Below are positions 11,700 through 23,265 of a stretch of 64,000 nt of DNA, one piece after another. How positions within the stretch are numbered: position 1 is the stretch's first letter; every line of letters starts with the position of its first letter. The notes beneath the pieces are model-generated. The model was not told the DNA's origin and did no database searches. It saw only the letters and a program-made list of their open reading frames with translations. Made by a program: the position numbers and the translations under genes. The stretch spans positions 46,644,066-46,708,065 of the forward strand of contig CAMGYJ010000006.1 in the NCBI GenBank assembly GCA_946122785.1, written 5' to 3'. This stretch comes from Linum tenue. Taxonomy: Eukaryota; Streptophyta; Magnoliopsida; Malpighiales; Linaceae.

Positions 11700-13116
11700 T
11701 GATGACTCGGTATTTGCACATGTTTTCCCCTTTGTTTCTTGATTGTTTGAGCTTGAATTATTGCGTCTTTGGCCTATTTTATGTTAGGTTGTGTTCCTTT
11801 GTCCCATTTCAGGTCCTAGCACATAAAGTGAAGCATATGCGCAAGTTTCAAGTCAATCAGAGATCAATTGACGATTCGAGAGAAGAAACTCGGGCATAAC
11901 CTGAAGAAGAATGGATTTTTACCTCACTTTATGGTCAAAGAATCATGCAAGCTTGTTATGAAACGAAAGAGGACGAGACTACGAGCGTCTGGGATCAAAC
12001 GGCGACTGATTCGGAGTCCGGACGAGGGAGAAACGAAGCATTAAACAGAGGCTGAGCAAGCCACACGGGCAGAGCAGAAAATCCGCACGGCCGTGCAAGG
12101 TGAGCTGCACGGCCGTGCGAGTCGTGGCCGTGCGGAAATCACCGAGCCTTCGCACGGGCAACTGGGTGAGCTGCACGGCCGTGCGGCCTGCCCGTGTGAG
12201 TCGGGAATTGCTGTTTAAAACCCGATTTTCAGCCAAAGGAAAAGAGAGAGCTGGATTTTGGATCCCAAACACCCAAGGGACGAACCCTAGAGAGAGAGAG
12301 CGACTTGGGAACATTCTTGGAGCTATTTTGGAGGATTTCTTCGCCATTGGAGCTCGGGAATCAAGCTTGGAGATGGAGATTGAAGATCTAGATCAGATTT
12401 CTGCAGTCTCTCTCTTCTCTATGGAGTAACTTCCCTTCACTTAGGTTTTGAGGAACCCTAGTTCCATGAGTTAGGATCTTTCTTGTATGAAGTTTTGGAT
12501 GCTTTATTGTTTGATTATAATCGATTGAGGCATGATTTATTGAGTCAATTGAATCTTGATCAAATTCTCTTGATTTCTGCTTTAACCTATGATAGATAGA
12601 ATCTGATTAGGTTAAGAGAGCTTCCTTGATTGATAGTGGTGAATTGGTTGTGCGAGAGTCAATCAATTCACTGCTTTGTACTGGAATTCATTCCAGTAGT
12701 GGAGTTCTGTGTTCATAGCCTCAGCTTTCTATCCTGGTGAAGACTAGTCGTCTGCCGGGTAGTTGGACTGAGAGGGCTTGGTCAGCTTAAGAGATTCCAA
12801 GCTAATTTAGGATCTTCCGCAGTTTAATCAACAGTAGATCAACCAAAGGTAATTGCAACTTGGACCTAATTGAGGAGCTAGGGGGAATCATACCTAAGTG
12901 AGTTCCCAAACTGTAATTAGTAGTTTTACTTAGTTTAGTTGGTAGAGTAGTTTAGTTAATCAATCCTTAATCTAGTTTGCTAGATAATGAACTGAAGCTG
13001 AGTAATAGTAACTCTAGAGACCCGTGGATTCGATATTTATTACTTGTGCCACTATACTGCAGTCCCTTTCATTGGTTACACTTGGCCATTGTTAGGTGTT
13101 GTGTTTTAGCGTGTCA
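11700..13116 (+). repeat. 3' LTR of the young non-autonomous element
   Basis: A 1417-bp copy of the 5' LTR with the same palindrome cluster. It is followed at once by the CACCT target duplicate and then by the interrupted gag of the older element. Confidence 0.95.
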
Positions 13117-13121
13117 CACCT

Positions 13122-13970
13122 CCTTAGAAACAACATCAATTTGATCTACTATGCAAATGAGTGAGTCATTTGGTCTTACTAACATTTTTACTATGGCAGG
13201 AGCACTCCTCCTCGACCAGCTTCAAGAATTGGCAGCCATCGATGCTTAATGCTAGAGAGCGCGAGGAGCGGTCATTTGAGACACGTCACCTTCGTCAGCT
13301 TGATTCGCAATCATAGTAATTATTAAGTTGAGGATCTTTCCCAATAAGTCGGCCACTTGTGGTTGGAGATATAATAAAATCTTTGCGTTTCCCCAAAAAG
13401 AACACTCAAGCCACCTTGCTCGAAAGGAACCAAGGGAAGAGACGCAACCTTTTTGCATTGGGTTCCACACCTGGCTGCTGTGAAGAATCAAATATCTTCA
13501 TAAATGTTTTGATATGCTCATTCGGATTCTCGTTATCAAAACCCTAAAAACGTTCAGCATTCTGGACCATATGAATGATTGAACTGCGTAGCTCAAAGTT
13601 AGGTACATTGACCTGAGATAGGACGAGGCTTGAACCTATGTTCACAGCTTGAGGAAACTCGTAGAGAGTTCATTTAGCCATACCTCTAGGTGACGCAGAT
13701 TCAGAGTGAGAGGAGTTTCTCTTGACTTCTAAACCTTCATCAAAGAGAGGGTTAGAGTGAAGAGCGGTAAGAACCTTCTTCTTTCCCCTTCTGTTTCTTG
13801 GAGGTGGTGTCCTCTTATGAGATGAATCAAAAGTACCACTCTTATACTCACGACCTTGGGCAAGTCTTTCCTGTTATAGCATTGGACTTTAACCCAGTTT
13901 CGTGAAGGGCTCATGCATAGAAGCGAGGTCCAGTTCTGGAAGTCAAACGATCCACTTAATTTTGGCGCCA
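13122..13970 (-). pseudogene. Ty3/gypsy gag N-terminus, cut off by the LTR element
   Basis: On the minus strand, about 13620-13300, the frame reads FELRSSIIHMVQNAERF and then NENPNEHIKTFMKIFD, followed by KRLRLFPWFLSSKVAW. This matches the retrotransposon gag region of Athila/Tat elements (FELKPALIQMVQ and RLRLFPFSLRDKA in typical members). Frameshifts and stops are present. The gene continues beyond the young insertion at 7927 downward. A TGGCGCCA octamer at 13963-13970 may be its primer site, but the bases that follow do not match a tRNA I recognise. Confidence 0.75.
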
Positions 13971-15537
13971 ACTACAACAAAAATTCGAAGGATTTCTATC
14001 GCTCCGAACGCTGTGTCTGGGATCACTGTAACTATTCTTTGCACTCCAGCCACACACACACAACAAAAAACAAACAAAATTTAAATAAAAAACAAGACGA
14101 AAATTAAAACATAAAAATAAAATAAACATGAAGGCAGAACTAGCGCTCTGGCTGCCGATTTATGGAAGAAAACTGGCGCTCCCATCGCCGGTTCTGCCCT
14201 AACTAAACCGGACTCAAAATAGAAAAATTAAAATGAACATAAAAGAGAATAGAACCTTACCTCGTTACCTAGGGTCTCTCACAGAACCATTACTTCGAAA
14301 GCGTGGTACAATTCGATTGAATAAGAGAGAGGTTTAGGATGTTGAGGTGCCTCCAGATTTGCAAAATGTAAGAGTTAAAGAGTTTGGGGTGCTGAAAAGT
14401 AAATCCAAAGATACGGGATGAGTGAGAGATGAGAGAAGGAAGGAGTTGCATAGGAAAGATCACCCTAGGTCTTCTAGTCATGTATCCTTAACGATCCAGG
14501 TCATTTATTGCAGGTCTTAAGAGAATCAACTTACCGCGCACTTGAGTGCACGATCTCCCAGGTTATATGTCACGTCACACAACCTGCTGCGCATATTTTA
14601 CTCGAACAACCATGTACATTGTAACGATGTAGGCGAATAAACATGTCAATATACCCTGCTAGGCTGACTCACATAAGCGCGTCATTCTACCGGTTTCGTA
14701 TTTCCTTAGATCCCACCTTGTTGTGCAGCATTTACCCGAACTAATGGGTGACAAGGACCCTACGGATTTCTCTCTTGAGGCATCACACCATTCGATCTAA
14801 TGAGGATTGATCAATGTAGGACTGCCATTTCTAGTCTTAATACTATATGATTGGAATTTCGATCCTAGCACCTCAAAGGAGTGCAAGGTCGACTAAGAAA
14901 TCATTTGAATTAATAAATAACAAAATAGAGGAGATCAAGCATCAACACAGATGAGATAAAACAATCGTATTAAAGTCAAACATCAAATTTTACATGACTA
15001 GAACCGCTAGAAATCACATATCTACACAACTAAAGAACTTAGCCAGCCATGGGGAGGGGTTTTTGGGTGTTCATCGATTGAAACGAAGACCCCATAAGCC
15101 CACAAGAAATGACTCGGACAACAGAAGGACCCTTGAAGGTTGGTCTCATTCTAAGTCCAGAGGGTTGCTCTATTAGTAGAGTAATGAATTTTCCTTGGCT
15201 TCTCATCTCCATTATTTCTATATCTAGAAACCTATTTAAAGTCATTTTATTAGGTTTTCTAGGGAGGAAAAAAATGTACCTCCAACATCATGCAACCAAT
15301 CAGAAGGCTCCAAACATGTGGCTAGCAAATCAGGAGCCTCTATAGTAACTATCTGACGAAGTAGTTGAGTTCCACAAAACAGTGGCTTCTGCATCGTTTT
15401 ACTTCTAGGGGCACCTTTTTGGTGTTGTTTATTTAAGTCCTCCTCTCTTTGAATCTCGGCTCCAACAACTGGATCTCGATGTCCCCTATAGCTACCAAGT
15501 CGTCCGCTAATCTGCTTTCACCTCAAAATGCACAAAA
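13971..15537 (-). repeat. Probable 5' LTR or leader of the older Ty3 element
   Basis: This block precedes gag on the minus strand and has no coding frame with a known domain. Its style (long AT-rich stretch, TTTATTTAAG TATA-like word near 15430) fits an LTR. I could not match it to the LTR-like block at 3922-4885, so whether the two belong to one element is open. Confidence 0.4.
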
Positions 15538-15743
15538 CACTACAAAAAACGGGGTAAAATACCCCAGATACCATTGAAATTTTCGAATTGGGGGACGACT
15601 ACCACCCAAAAAAAGTTAGGGCCTCGGATACCACTGAACTCAATTTTTTGGGGTTCCGTAAAAAATTCCTTCCAGTTCCGTCCAACAGTTAACGGAAGTA
15701 ATAAAAAATCATTTTCCCCATAGTAAGCTAATAAAATTAAAAT
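15538..15743. other. Short block starting with a CACTA-type terminus
   Basis: CACTACAAAAAA at 15538-15549 is followed by a GGGGTAAAATACCCC palindrome and an AC-rich segment. It ends at the 10-bp target duplicate AAATTAAAAT (15734-15743) of the Mutator-like element. Possibly a CACTA end; the other end is not seen. Confidence 0.35.
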
Positions 15744-16047
15744 GGGTTAATTGTATGGTTGGTCACTGAGATTAAAAAAAAACGTTCAAGTTTGGTCACT
15801 TGGAATATCTAAATCTATTTGTGGTACTTCAGTTTACTGAAACTGTTCACGTTTGGTCACTCTCCGTTCAACTCCGTAAACTTTGACTGATGTGGCATTC
15901 AACTCTCAAAGTTGACTGTTAACTTAGTGACGTGGCAATTAAGAAATAATAAATAAAATATAATATAATCTATTTTAATAAATAAATAAATAACATATAA
16001 TTATTATAATCATGCAAATCATATTCTCTTCTTCATCCCGTCAAAAT
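15744..16047 (+). repeat. Left terminal inverted repeat of Pack-MULE 1
   Basis: About 304 bp, the inverted counterpart of 23266-23578 with scattered substitutions and a few indels. GGTCACT occurs at 15761, 15794 and 15855. The inner edge is the shared word CTTCATCCCGTCAAAAT. Confidence 0.85.
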
Positions 16048-16162
16048 TAGGGTTTGCAATCGGCATTTCGTCCAACTGGGAACACTATCCCCAACCTTCT
16101 GCCTCGTTTTCCTCCATTGATTGATCCGTCGGGGCGTCGACGGACTTGAGGGAACCTGGAAT

Positions 16163-16790
16163 CAATGTAGTTAAAATCGCGCTTTAAAACTTACGGTTTT
16201 ATGCTTCTAGGTCACCAAAACGTTTTCGTTTCTATGTAAAAACTTTAGTGTACAAAATCAGACTAAATTGCGCTTGAAAACTTAAAAGCTTAAGCTTTTA
16301 CGCTTCTAGTTCACTAAAGCGCTTTACGTTTTTACGCTTTTACTTCACTGAATGTGTATTCTTTTCATGAAATTAATTATAAAAATTATATTTTAAAAAT
16401 AAATCACCGACAATATGATACGTCTAAGATTAAAAAATGCATACCAGATACTTTGATGCATTCTGACTTTAATAAAGTAATCTAATTTATCGTCTAGGCT
16501 TTTCTCAAATTCATTAGCATGGAGGGGAAGGTGGATTCTTGATAAGATTTATGTTTAGGAACTTATTATTAAGAGGCTATAAGTTGCTCTACTTTAGACA
16601 TGAATTGCAAGTATTTATTAACTTATCTAAATTTTGTGCACTCATATTTTTCATAGTATATGTCGTACTTAACATATTTTTAGTTCTTTTACAGTATGCG
16701 TCAAAAACTTACGCTTTTACGCTTTAATTCTATGCTTTACATTTTACCCCTTTTCCGCTTCTAGGTAGAATCGCGCTTTTAACTGCATTG
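16163..16790. mobile_element. hAT-like MITE inside Pack-MULE 1
   Basis: The ends are CAATGTAGTTAAAA and, inverted, CAATGCAGTTAAAA. The flanking 8 bp are CCTGGAAT (16155-16162) and CCTGGAAC (16791-16798), an 8-bp target duplication with one change, as made by hAT transposases. It is 628 bp, AT-rich and non-coding, with repeated TTACGCTTTT/GCTTCTAG words. It separates the upstream leader of the F-box copy from its F-box. Confidence 0.8.
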
Positions 16791-17517
16791 CCTGGAACCA
16801 TCGACAGGATCAGCTCCCTGCCGGACGAAATCATCTCCCACGTCCTCTCCTTCCTGCCAACCAAGTACGCCGTCGCCCGGAGCCGACGGTGGAAGGATCT
16901 CTCGACAAGTCTCCGCGACCATGATTTCGACAACGGCCTGGCCGGTTCACAGCAATCCTCTGGATTCCAGAGAGGCCAAGAGGAGAGACTTGGAATTCTC
17001 TCGATTCGTGGGACGGATTATGAGCCAGCACAAGAATCTCAATTTTGTAAGGCGCTTCCACTTCCAGTTTTCAGTAGACTATTATGACTGCGAGCTGAGT
17101 CGAGATGTCTGGTGTCCTTGGATGGAGTCGGCTCCTGACGAGTCTCAACTAAAGGAAATTGATATCAGACTGGAGAGCTCATTTTACGTTGGTCCCATCA
17201 GTGAGCTATGGTCTTCTCCATCGAGTTTCTTCACCATGAAGAATCTAAAAGTTCTGAAGCTTAACGAAATCATGACAGGCATAATGTCGGCTTCTATTTT
17301 TCTTTCTACTCTGAAAATCCTACAGCTTTTGAAGGTAAGGACTTGGAACTTGGAGTTATTAAGCAGACTCATTTCTGGTTGCCCTGTTCTGGAGACTCTT
17401 CATTTGGAGAATTGCTCTTACAAGATGTGGGATGGCGATCAAGTACTCCTTGCTTCCATACCATCCTTGAAGAACTTGACGATTATCAACAATGATGGAA
17501 GGCTGCATTGTTCCATT
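16791..17517 (+). pseudogene. F-box/LRR part of a captured F-box/FBD gene
   Basis: The frame from about 16791 encodes an F-box: IDRISSLPDEIISHVLSFLP followed by TKYAVA. The usual next residues are partly deleted, and a frameshift follows near 16920-16960. The second frame (to about 17512) encodes leucine-rich segments: LKVLKLNEI, LSRLISGCPVLETLHLENC and SIPSLKNLTI. These are typical of the large plant F-box/FBD/LRR family, whose members are substrate receptors of SCF ubiquitin ligases. No ATG is preserved directly before the F-box. The reading is cut at 17517 by the copia element and resumes at 22849 with the FBD domain. It lies inside Pack-MULE 1, so it is a transposed copy and not the resident gene. 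Confidence 0.8.
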
Positions 17518-17871
17518 TGTCAAACTCCATTAGCAGAGTTGAAGAGAAGGAAGAAGAAGATGATGAGTCTGAAGCCCCTGTTCTACAACGGTCGAATGGA
17601 GAAGGAGGGAAGAGTGCAAACGCAGCGTTTTTATCACAAGAAGGGAAGACAGAAGAAGATAGAAACGGCAGCGTTTAGTTCTATGTGTATAGATTAATTG
17701 TTTATAGCTGTAACTAGTGATAGATTGCCACTTGTCTCGTTTTAGATGGACAAGGCAGTTAGAGTTAGTTTTGTCCTGTAGCTCAGAATTCTGTGTACAT
17801 ATTTCTACAACCTTGCAGCCAAAGGAATTAGAAAATCATTCCACAAATCAGTCTCTTTTCAATTATTCTCA
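17518..17871 (+). repeat. 5' LTR of the copia element
   Basis: Begins TGTCAAACTCC and ends ATTATTCTCA. Directly preceded by the CCATT duplicate. Confidence 0.92.
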
Positions 17872-17883
17872 TGGTATCAGAGC
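17872..17883 (+). other. Primer-binding site (initiator tRNA-Met)
   Basis: TGGTATCAGAGC immediately follows the 5' LTR. It is the standard initiator-methionine tRNA complement used by plant copia elements. Confidence 0.92.
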
Positions 17884-17931
17884 AGCTGGCTTACCTCTTT
17901 TAGGGTTTCGTAAGCTTGCAGCCGTTCAACA

Positions 17932-18860
17932 ATGGCGGACAATCAGGAAGACACTACATCATCAACAACACGCACAGCTACTGCAGCTGGAGCTACTCAG
18001 CAACTACAACCACAACGTCAAGCTATGGCTCCCTATTACGTCAATCCCAATGAGAATCTTTCTCAAGGTATTATCTATGTCAAACTTGATGGAACTAATT
18101 ATCACGTATGGAGCAGATCCATGCGGATTGCACTGAAAACCAAGAAGAAACTTGGATTTATCAATGGCACCTTGCCTATACCTGAGTTGACAAATCCAGA
18201 CTATGAGATCTGGTATCAGAGTAACACAAATGTCATGGGTTGGATTCTGAATTCACTCACAGATCCCATTGCTGAAGCAGTAATGGACAATGAAACAGCT
18301 CTAGACCTATGGAAGGATCTGCAACAAAGATATGGAGAAGCAGATTCAGTTAGGCTAGCTCATGTTAGAGGAATGATTGCTCGTTGCAAGCAGGAGAATA
18401 GCATTGTTACTGAATACTATAACAGATTGGGTGTGCTATGGACAAAGTTTATGTCATTTAAGTCAATCCCAGCTTGTGAATGTGCAAATACTCCTCATAC
18501 CATGACATGTGTTACTTATGCTGCTGTCAAACAATCACAAGAACAGGATCACACCATCGATTTCATTATTGGTCGGAATGACACTTTTGAAATGACGAAG
18601 AATCAGCTGTTGATGATGGACCCTGCTCCAAACCTCAAGGTTGCATACAAGTATGCACTAAAACTGGAAAGGCAAATGGCCAAGCAACCAGTCAAAGAAG
18701 CTGCTGGAGTAGATTCAGTAGCATTGGTAGCATTGAATCAAGGAAGGAATAGAGATCAAAGGAGTGAATATCCGAAAGGAGGAAGACAGAACTCTTATCA
18801 AGGAAACTATCCTAACAATTACCCAAAGGGAAACACTGAATCAAATGCAAGCAGATTGCT
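17932..18860 (+). pseudogene. Copia gag
   Basis: ATG at 17932 opens a capsid-like frame. It includes KLDGTNYHVWSRSMRIAL, LWKDLQQRYGEAD and EYYNRLGVLWTKF, features of the UBN2/retrotran_gag group. Between about 18830 and 18900 the reading must change frame to reach the segment HVIADCWRLKRK, the tail of the usual CCHC knuckle. Only part of the knuckle is recognisable, so a small deletion has removed it and shifted the frame relative to pol. Confidence 0.85.
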
Positions 18861-21800
18861 GGAAAACCAATCATGTCATAGCAGATTGCTGGAGACTGAA
18901 AAGAAAAAGAGGAGAAATGGCAGGACCAAACTTTGCTGCTGCAGCTACATCAAGTGGTACTCATGATCAAAGCAACACAACTCACTTACCTGGAACTGAA
19001 CAGGACAACAGGAATCAGAATACCACTACTCTGCAACTCACTGCAGAAGACTGTAGCAGACTGATGATGTTACTTCAACAGAATGCTGGCTCTCAAACAG
19101 CAAATCAAACCAGCACACAACCTCAAGCTCATTCAGTATCAAGACACATCAGTCAAATGCCAAACAGTGCAGGTAAATATATCCTATCTACTTTCACTGC
19201 TTGTCAACAGAAGGAGTTATTGAACAATTGGATTATAGATACTGTTGCATTTGATCATATGTGCTGTAGCCTTACCTTTTTCACAACACATCATCCAGTA
19301 GAAAACCTGTTTGTTACCCTACCAACCAGTGCAAAGATCAAAGTGACACACATTGGAACAGTAAAGATCAATAACAACCTAACCTTAAACAATGTCCTTC
19401 ATGTCCCTAGCTTCACTTTCAATCTTATTTCTGTCAGCTCCTTAACCAAAACCCTTCCTATCACCCTAAGCTTTCAATCTGACTTCTGTGTTGTTAAGGA
19501 CCTTCATACACAGAAGAAGATTGGTTTTGCAAAAGAACTTAGAGGACTCTACCAACTTCAAACATCCATTCCAAGTCCAGAACCAAACATCAACCTGGTG
19601 GCAGCAGTGAACAGACCTGAGAATGAAGACATGCATCTGTGGCATGCTAGATTAGGACATCTTTCCAATTCTAGAGCTAGACTTTTCCAGAAATGTAATC
19701 CAGAAGTTCCAGTGAATGTCATTGATCACTGTGAAACTTGTCATTTTGCCAGACAAAAGAAGTTACCTTTTCCTTCAAGTTCTCACAATTGCACAGAACC
19801 TTTTGAAATCATTCACTGTGACATTTGGGGTCCCTTGCATACCACTTCCTATGATGGTTTTCCATACTTTTTGACCATTGTAGATGACTTCTCTAGAGCA
19901 GTTTGGGTTTATCTCATGAAAAACAAATCAGAGGCAAGACCTCTCTTACAACAGTTCTGTACCATGGTCCATAAACAGTTTGACAAACCAGTGAAAACCA
20001 TTAGAACTGACCAAGGAAAAGAATTCCATATGGCAGATTATTATAGGGATCATGGTATTTCCCATCAAATGTCCTGTGTAGAAAGACAACAACAAAATGA
20101 CAGAGTCGAGAGAAAACATCAGGACATTCTAAACATAGCAAGAGCACTGAGATTTCAATCAAATGTCTCTATGCGTTTTTGGAGTGACTGTGTGCTCTAT
20201 GCTGTCCATATTCTAAACAGACTCCCTACTCCCATCCTAAAAAACCAAACTCCTTTTGAAAGACTCTACAATAAAAAGCCAGACTACTCCCTCCTTAGAG
20301 TTTTTGGATCACTGTGTTATGCTGCCACCTTAGAGTCAGGTAGGACCAAATTTCAACCAAGGGCTAGAAAATGACTATTCCTTGGAATTTTACCTGGAAT
20401 CAAGGGATACAAAGTGTATGACCTTAACACCAAACAAGTATTTGTATCCAGAGATGTCTCTTTTCATGAAACCATCTTTCCTTTTGCCACTTCTAATGCA
20501 CCTTCACCTACTGACAACATCCCCACACCATCTATACCTACCATTCCTTTCTCCATCATTCCTCCTCCTGCTTCTTCATCCTCCCCATCTTTTATTCCTA
20601 CCCAGTCCCCAACACATGATCATTTGCATATAGGTCTTGATTCAAGTGTTCTTGATTCTCCTACTGAACCATCATCTCCTGGGTTCATCTCTTTTGAAAC
20701 CATGGATGAACATGATGCTGAGATTATCACTGAAGAAGAAGCAGAAGGAGAAGGGGGGACAACACCAACAAATCACTCACCTTCTCCTCCTCCTTTGAGG
20801 AAAACTACTAGAACAAGTAAACCACCTGTGTGGCATGGAAATTATTTTGTTGGAAATGCACAGACCAAGTATCCAATATCTTCTTTCATGGATTACTCTC
20901 AGTTGAGCCAAGAGTACAAGCATTATTCCCTGGCAGTATCTAATTTGCAGGAACCACGAAACTTTGATGAAGCCATGTTAGAAGAATGTTGGAGAGAAGC
21001 AGTTAAAGAAGAATTAAGAGCTTTAATAGCTAACCACACATGAGACATAGTGGATTATCCTGTGGGAAAGAAGTTGATTGGGAACAAATGGATCTTTAAA
21101 ATTAAACTCTTAGCAGATGGATCGATAGAAAGATTCAAGGCAAGACTGGTAGCACAAGGTTTCACAGAAGTACCAGGAATTGACTTCCTGGACACCTTTT
21201 CTCCAGTAGCAAAGATTAATACAATCAAGATCCTAATGGTTGTAGCATCTGTTAAGAATTGGCACTTAAGCCAAATGGATATCAGCAATGCCTTCTTAAA
21301 TGGTGATTTGGAGGAAGAAGTGTACATGAAGATACCACCTGGTATTGAAGGAATGGAAGGGAAGGCTTGCAGACTAAGGAAGTCACTCTATGGACTTAAA
21401 CAGGCCAACATGCAATGGTATGCCAAGCTGACTGAAGCCTTAGTAAGTTTTGGTTTTATACAATCATATTCAGATTACTCATTGTTCACAAAGAAGAATG
21501 ATAAAGGAATTGCAGTGATCTTGGTATATGTAGATTATCTAATCTTCTCAGGAGACAATGAGGAAGTAATTCAGGAGGCCAAGGCTTTCTTATCAAAGCA
21601 ATTCAAAGTGAGAGATTTGGGGAAGTTGAAATACTTCCTTGGACTGGAAGTAGCCAAAAGCAGTAGTGGGATTTCCATTACTCAAAGGAAATATTGCTTA
21701 GACCTGTTGAAGGATACAGAATTTCTCAATGCAAAACCATGCAAGACTCCATCAGACATGAAGACTAGATTAACTCAATATGATGATGAATCATATGTGG

Positions 21801-22669
21801 ATCCACGAGAATACAAGTCATTGATTGGAAGATTGGGGTATCTCACAACAACCAGACCTGACATAGCCTTTGCTGTTCAGCAACTATGTCAGTTTCAAGC
21901 ACAACCAAAGATCTCTCACATGAAAGCAGCTCACAGAATCCTACGCTACCTTAAAGGTTCCCCAGGTCAGGGATTGTTCTTTGCATCAAATTCAGAATTC
22001 ACACTAACAGGCTATAGTGATTCAGACTGGGGGGCATGCCCTGACACAAGAAGATCGATTACTGGGTACTGTACGTTTTTGGGAAACTCACTGATCACTT
22101 GGAAGGCAAAGAAAAAAGCAATTGTCTCAAAATCTTCCTCAGAGGCAGAGTACAGGGCATTGTCGCAGATGTCATGTGAAATGCAATGGGTTACACAAGT
22201 CTTGAATGATCTCAGAATTGAACACAAACTACCAGCAATGGCATACTGCGACAACAAGTCAGCGATTCATATGGCGGAGAACCCGGTGTTCCACGAAAGG
22301 ACGAAGCATATAGAAATCGATTGCCATATAATAAGAGAAAGGGTTAAATCAGGGTTGATTACCTTGAAATATGTCTGCACTGACAGGAATCTGGCAGATG
22401 TCTTCACCAAGGGACTCAGTGCACAACGATTCAGATGGATTATGTTCAAGCTGGGAGTATATGACATATACTCGCCAGCTTGTGGGGGGCTTTCAAACTC
22501 CATGAGCAGAGTTGAAGAGAAGGAAGAAGAAGATGATGAGTCTGAAGCCCCTGTTCTACAACGGTCGAATGGAGAAGGAGGGAAGAGTGCAAACACAACG
22601 TTTTATCACAGGAAGGGAAGACAGAAGAAGATAGAAATGGCAGCGTTTAGTTCTATGTGTATAGATTAA
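18861..22669 (+). pseudogene. Copia pol (protease, integrase, RT, RNase H), broken
   Basis: One frame runs through the whole region. It is interrupted only by two TGA codons, 20372-20374 and 21041-21043; the second replaces a Trp in a DIVDYPVGKKLIGNKW context. The protease near 19245 reads IIDTVAFDHMC where DTGA is expected. Integrase (19640-20370) keeps its zinc site and the words HCDIWGPL, IRTDQGKEF and VERKHQ. RT starts near 21060, with LDTFSPVAK and LYGLKQA; its catalytic box reads VYVDYLIFSG where YVDD is expected. RNase H contains SSSEAEYRAL and ADVFTKGL. Two enzymes thus lack a key residue, and the element cannot move by itself. The frame ends at 22669 within the 3' LTR. Confidence 0.93.
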
Positions 22670-22843
22670 TTGTTTATAGCTGTAGCTAGTGATAGATTGC
22701 CACTTGTCTCGTTTTAGATGGACAATGCAGTTAGAGTTAGTTTTGTCCTGTAGCTCAGAATTCTCTGTACATATTTCTGCAACCTTGCAGCCAAAGGAAT
22801 TAGAAAATCATTCCACAAATCAGTCTCTTTTCAATTATTCTCA
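22491..22843 (+). repeat. 3' LTR of the copia element
   Basis: A 353-bp copy of 17518-17871, beginning TTTCAAACTCC (one change from TGTC) and ending ATTATTCTCA, then CCATT. Confidence 0.92.
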
Positions 22844-22848
22844 CCATT

Positions 22849-23241
22849 GGAATGGAAGCACCAAATCTTGAGCATCTTTATCTTCTGAATTTTGGTGTGT
22901 TACAGTTTATGGGTAGTAGTAGTAGTCCATTGTCATGCGTTCACTCGTCATGGGTTGATACTCTTGTTTATGAGGAAACCTGGGTTGATGATGATGAAGT
23001 CGAGTATCGTCGTCATGATGCCCCTCGCCGGAAATTGAGATACAAAATCTCAAAGCAGATGAAGATGAGAGGAAAATGGTGGCGTATTTGCTCAAGGCTG
23101 GAGCTGTACTGAAGAAGGTGAACCTGCACCTGTTTGAAGATGTGGCTGATTATGATCTTGACGACATGGAAGACCGCCTTGAACTTGCCTCGCTGCTGAA
23201 ACTGCCAAGACAGAAGACATGGAAGACCGCCTTGACGGGAT
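22849..23241 (+). pseudogene. FBD-domain part of the captured F-box gene
   Basis: After the copia element the captured gene resumes with MEAPNLEHLYLLNFG, a typical LRR before the FBD domain. A frame change follows, then DEDERKMVAYLLKAGAVLKK and ASLLKLPRQ, the closing motif of FBD domains (LLKLPRGS in most members). Two frameshifts are needed to read it through. A 20-bp direct repeat of GACATGGAAGACCGCCTTGA (about 23164 and 23217) sits at the 3' edge of the captured segment, next to the right inverted repeat. Confidence 0.78.
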
Positions 23242-23265
23242 TTGCAAAATAAATAAAATTATTAT

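Larger units (their letters stand above)
7933..13116 (+). mobile_element. Complete non-autonomous LTR retrotransposon (Athila/Tat-like)
   Basis: This 5184-bp element has two LTRs (7933-9348 and 11700-13116), both starting TGATGACTCGG and ending GCGTGTCA. A perfect 5-bp target duplication CACCT flanks it at 7928-7932 and 13117-13121. The primer site matches Athila-type elements, and a polypurine tract precedes the 3' LTR. The internal 2351 bp carry one degenerate ORF and no protease, RT, RNase H or integrase, so movement must have depended on enzymes from another element. I count 12 substitutions and one indel between the LTRs (about 0.85%), most of them transitions, so insertion is recent. 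It inserted into the gag of an older minus-strand Ty3 element. Confidence 0.95.
17518..22843 (+). mobile_element. Full-length inactive Ty1/copia retrotransposon
   Basis: LTRs of 354 and 353 bp (17518-17871, 22491-22843) are flanked by a perfect 5-bp duplication CCATT (17513-17517, 22844-22848). The primer site TGGTATCAGAGC follows the 5' LTR, and a G-rich tract TTGTGGGGGGC precedes the 3' LTR. Domain order is gag, protease, integrase, RT, RNase H, the copia order. I count about ten substitutions and one indel between the LTRs (roughly 3%), so it is older than the element at 7933. The 3' LTR begins TT instead of TG. It inserted into the coding region of the captured F-box gene. Confidence 0.95.

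Noticed and set aside
13963..13970. TGGCGCCA as primer-binding site of the older Ty3 element
   Set aside because: The octamer is its own reverse complement, and the bases following it in either direction do not match a tRNA end; kept only as a remark.
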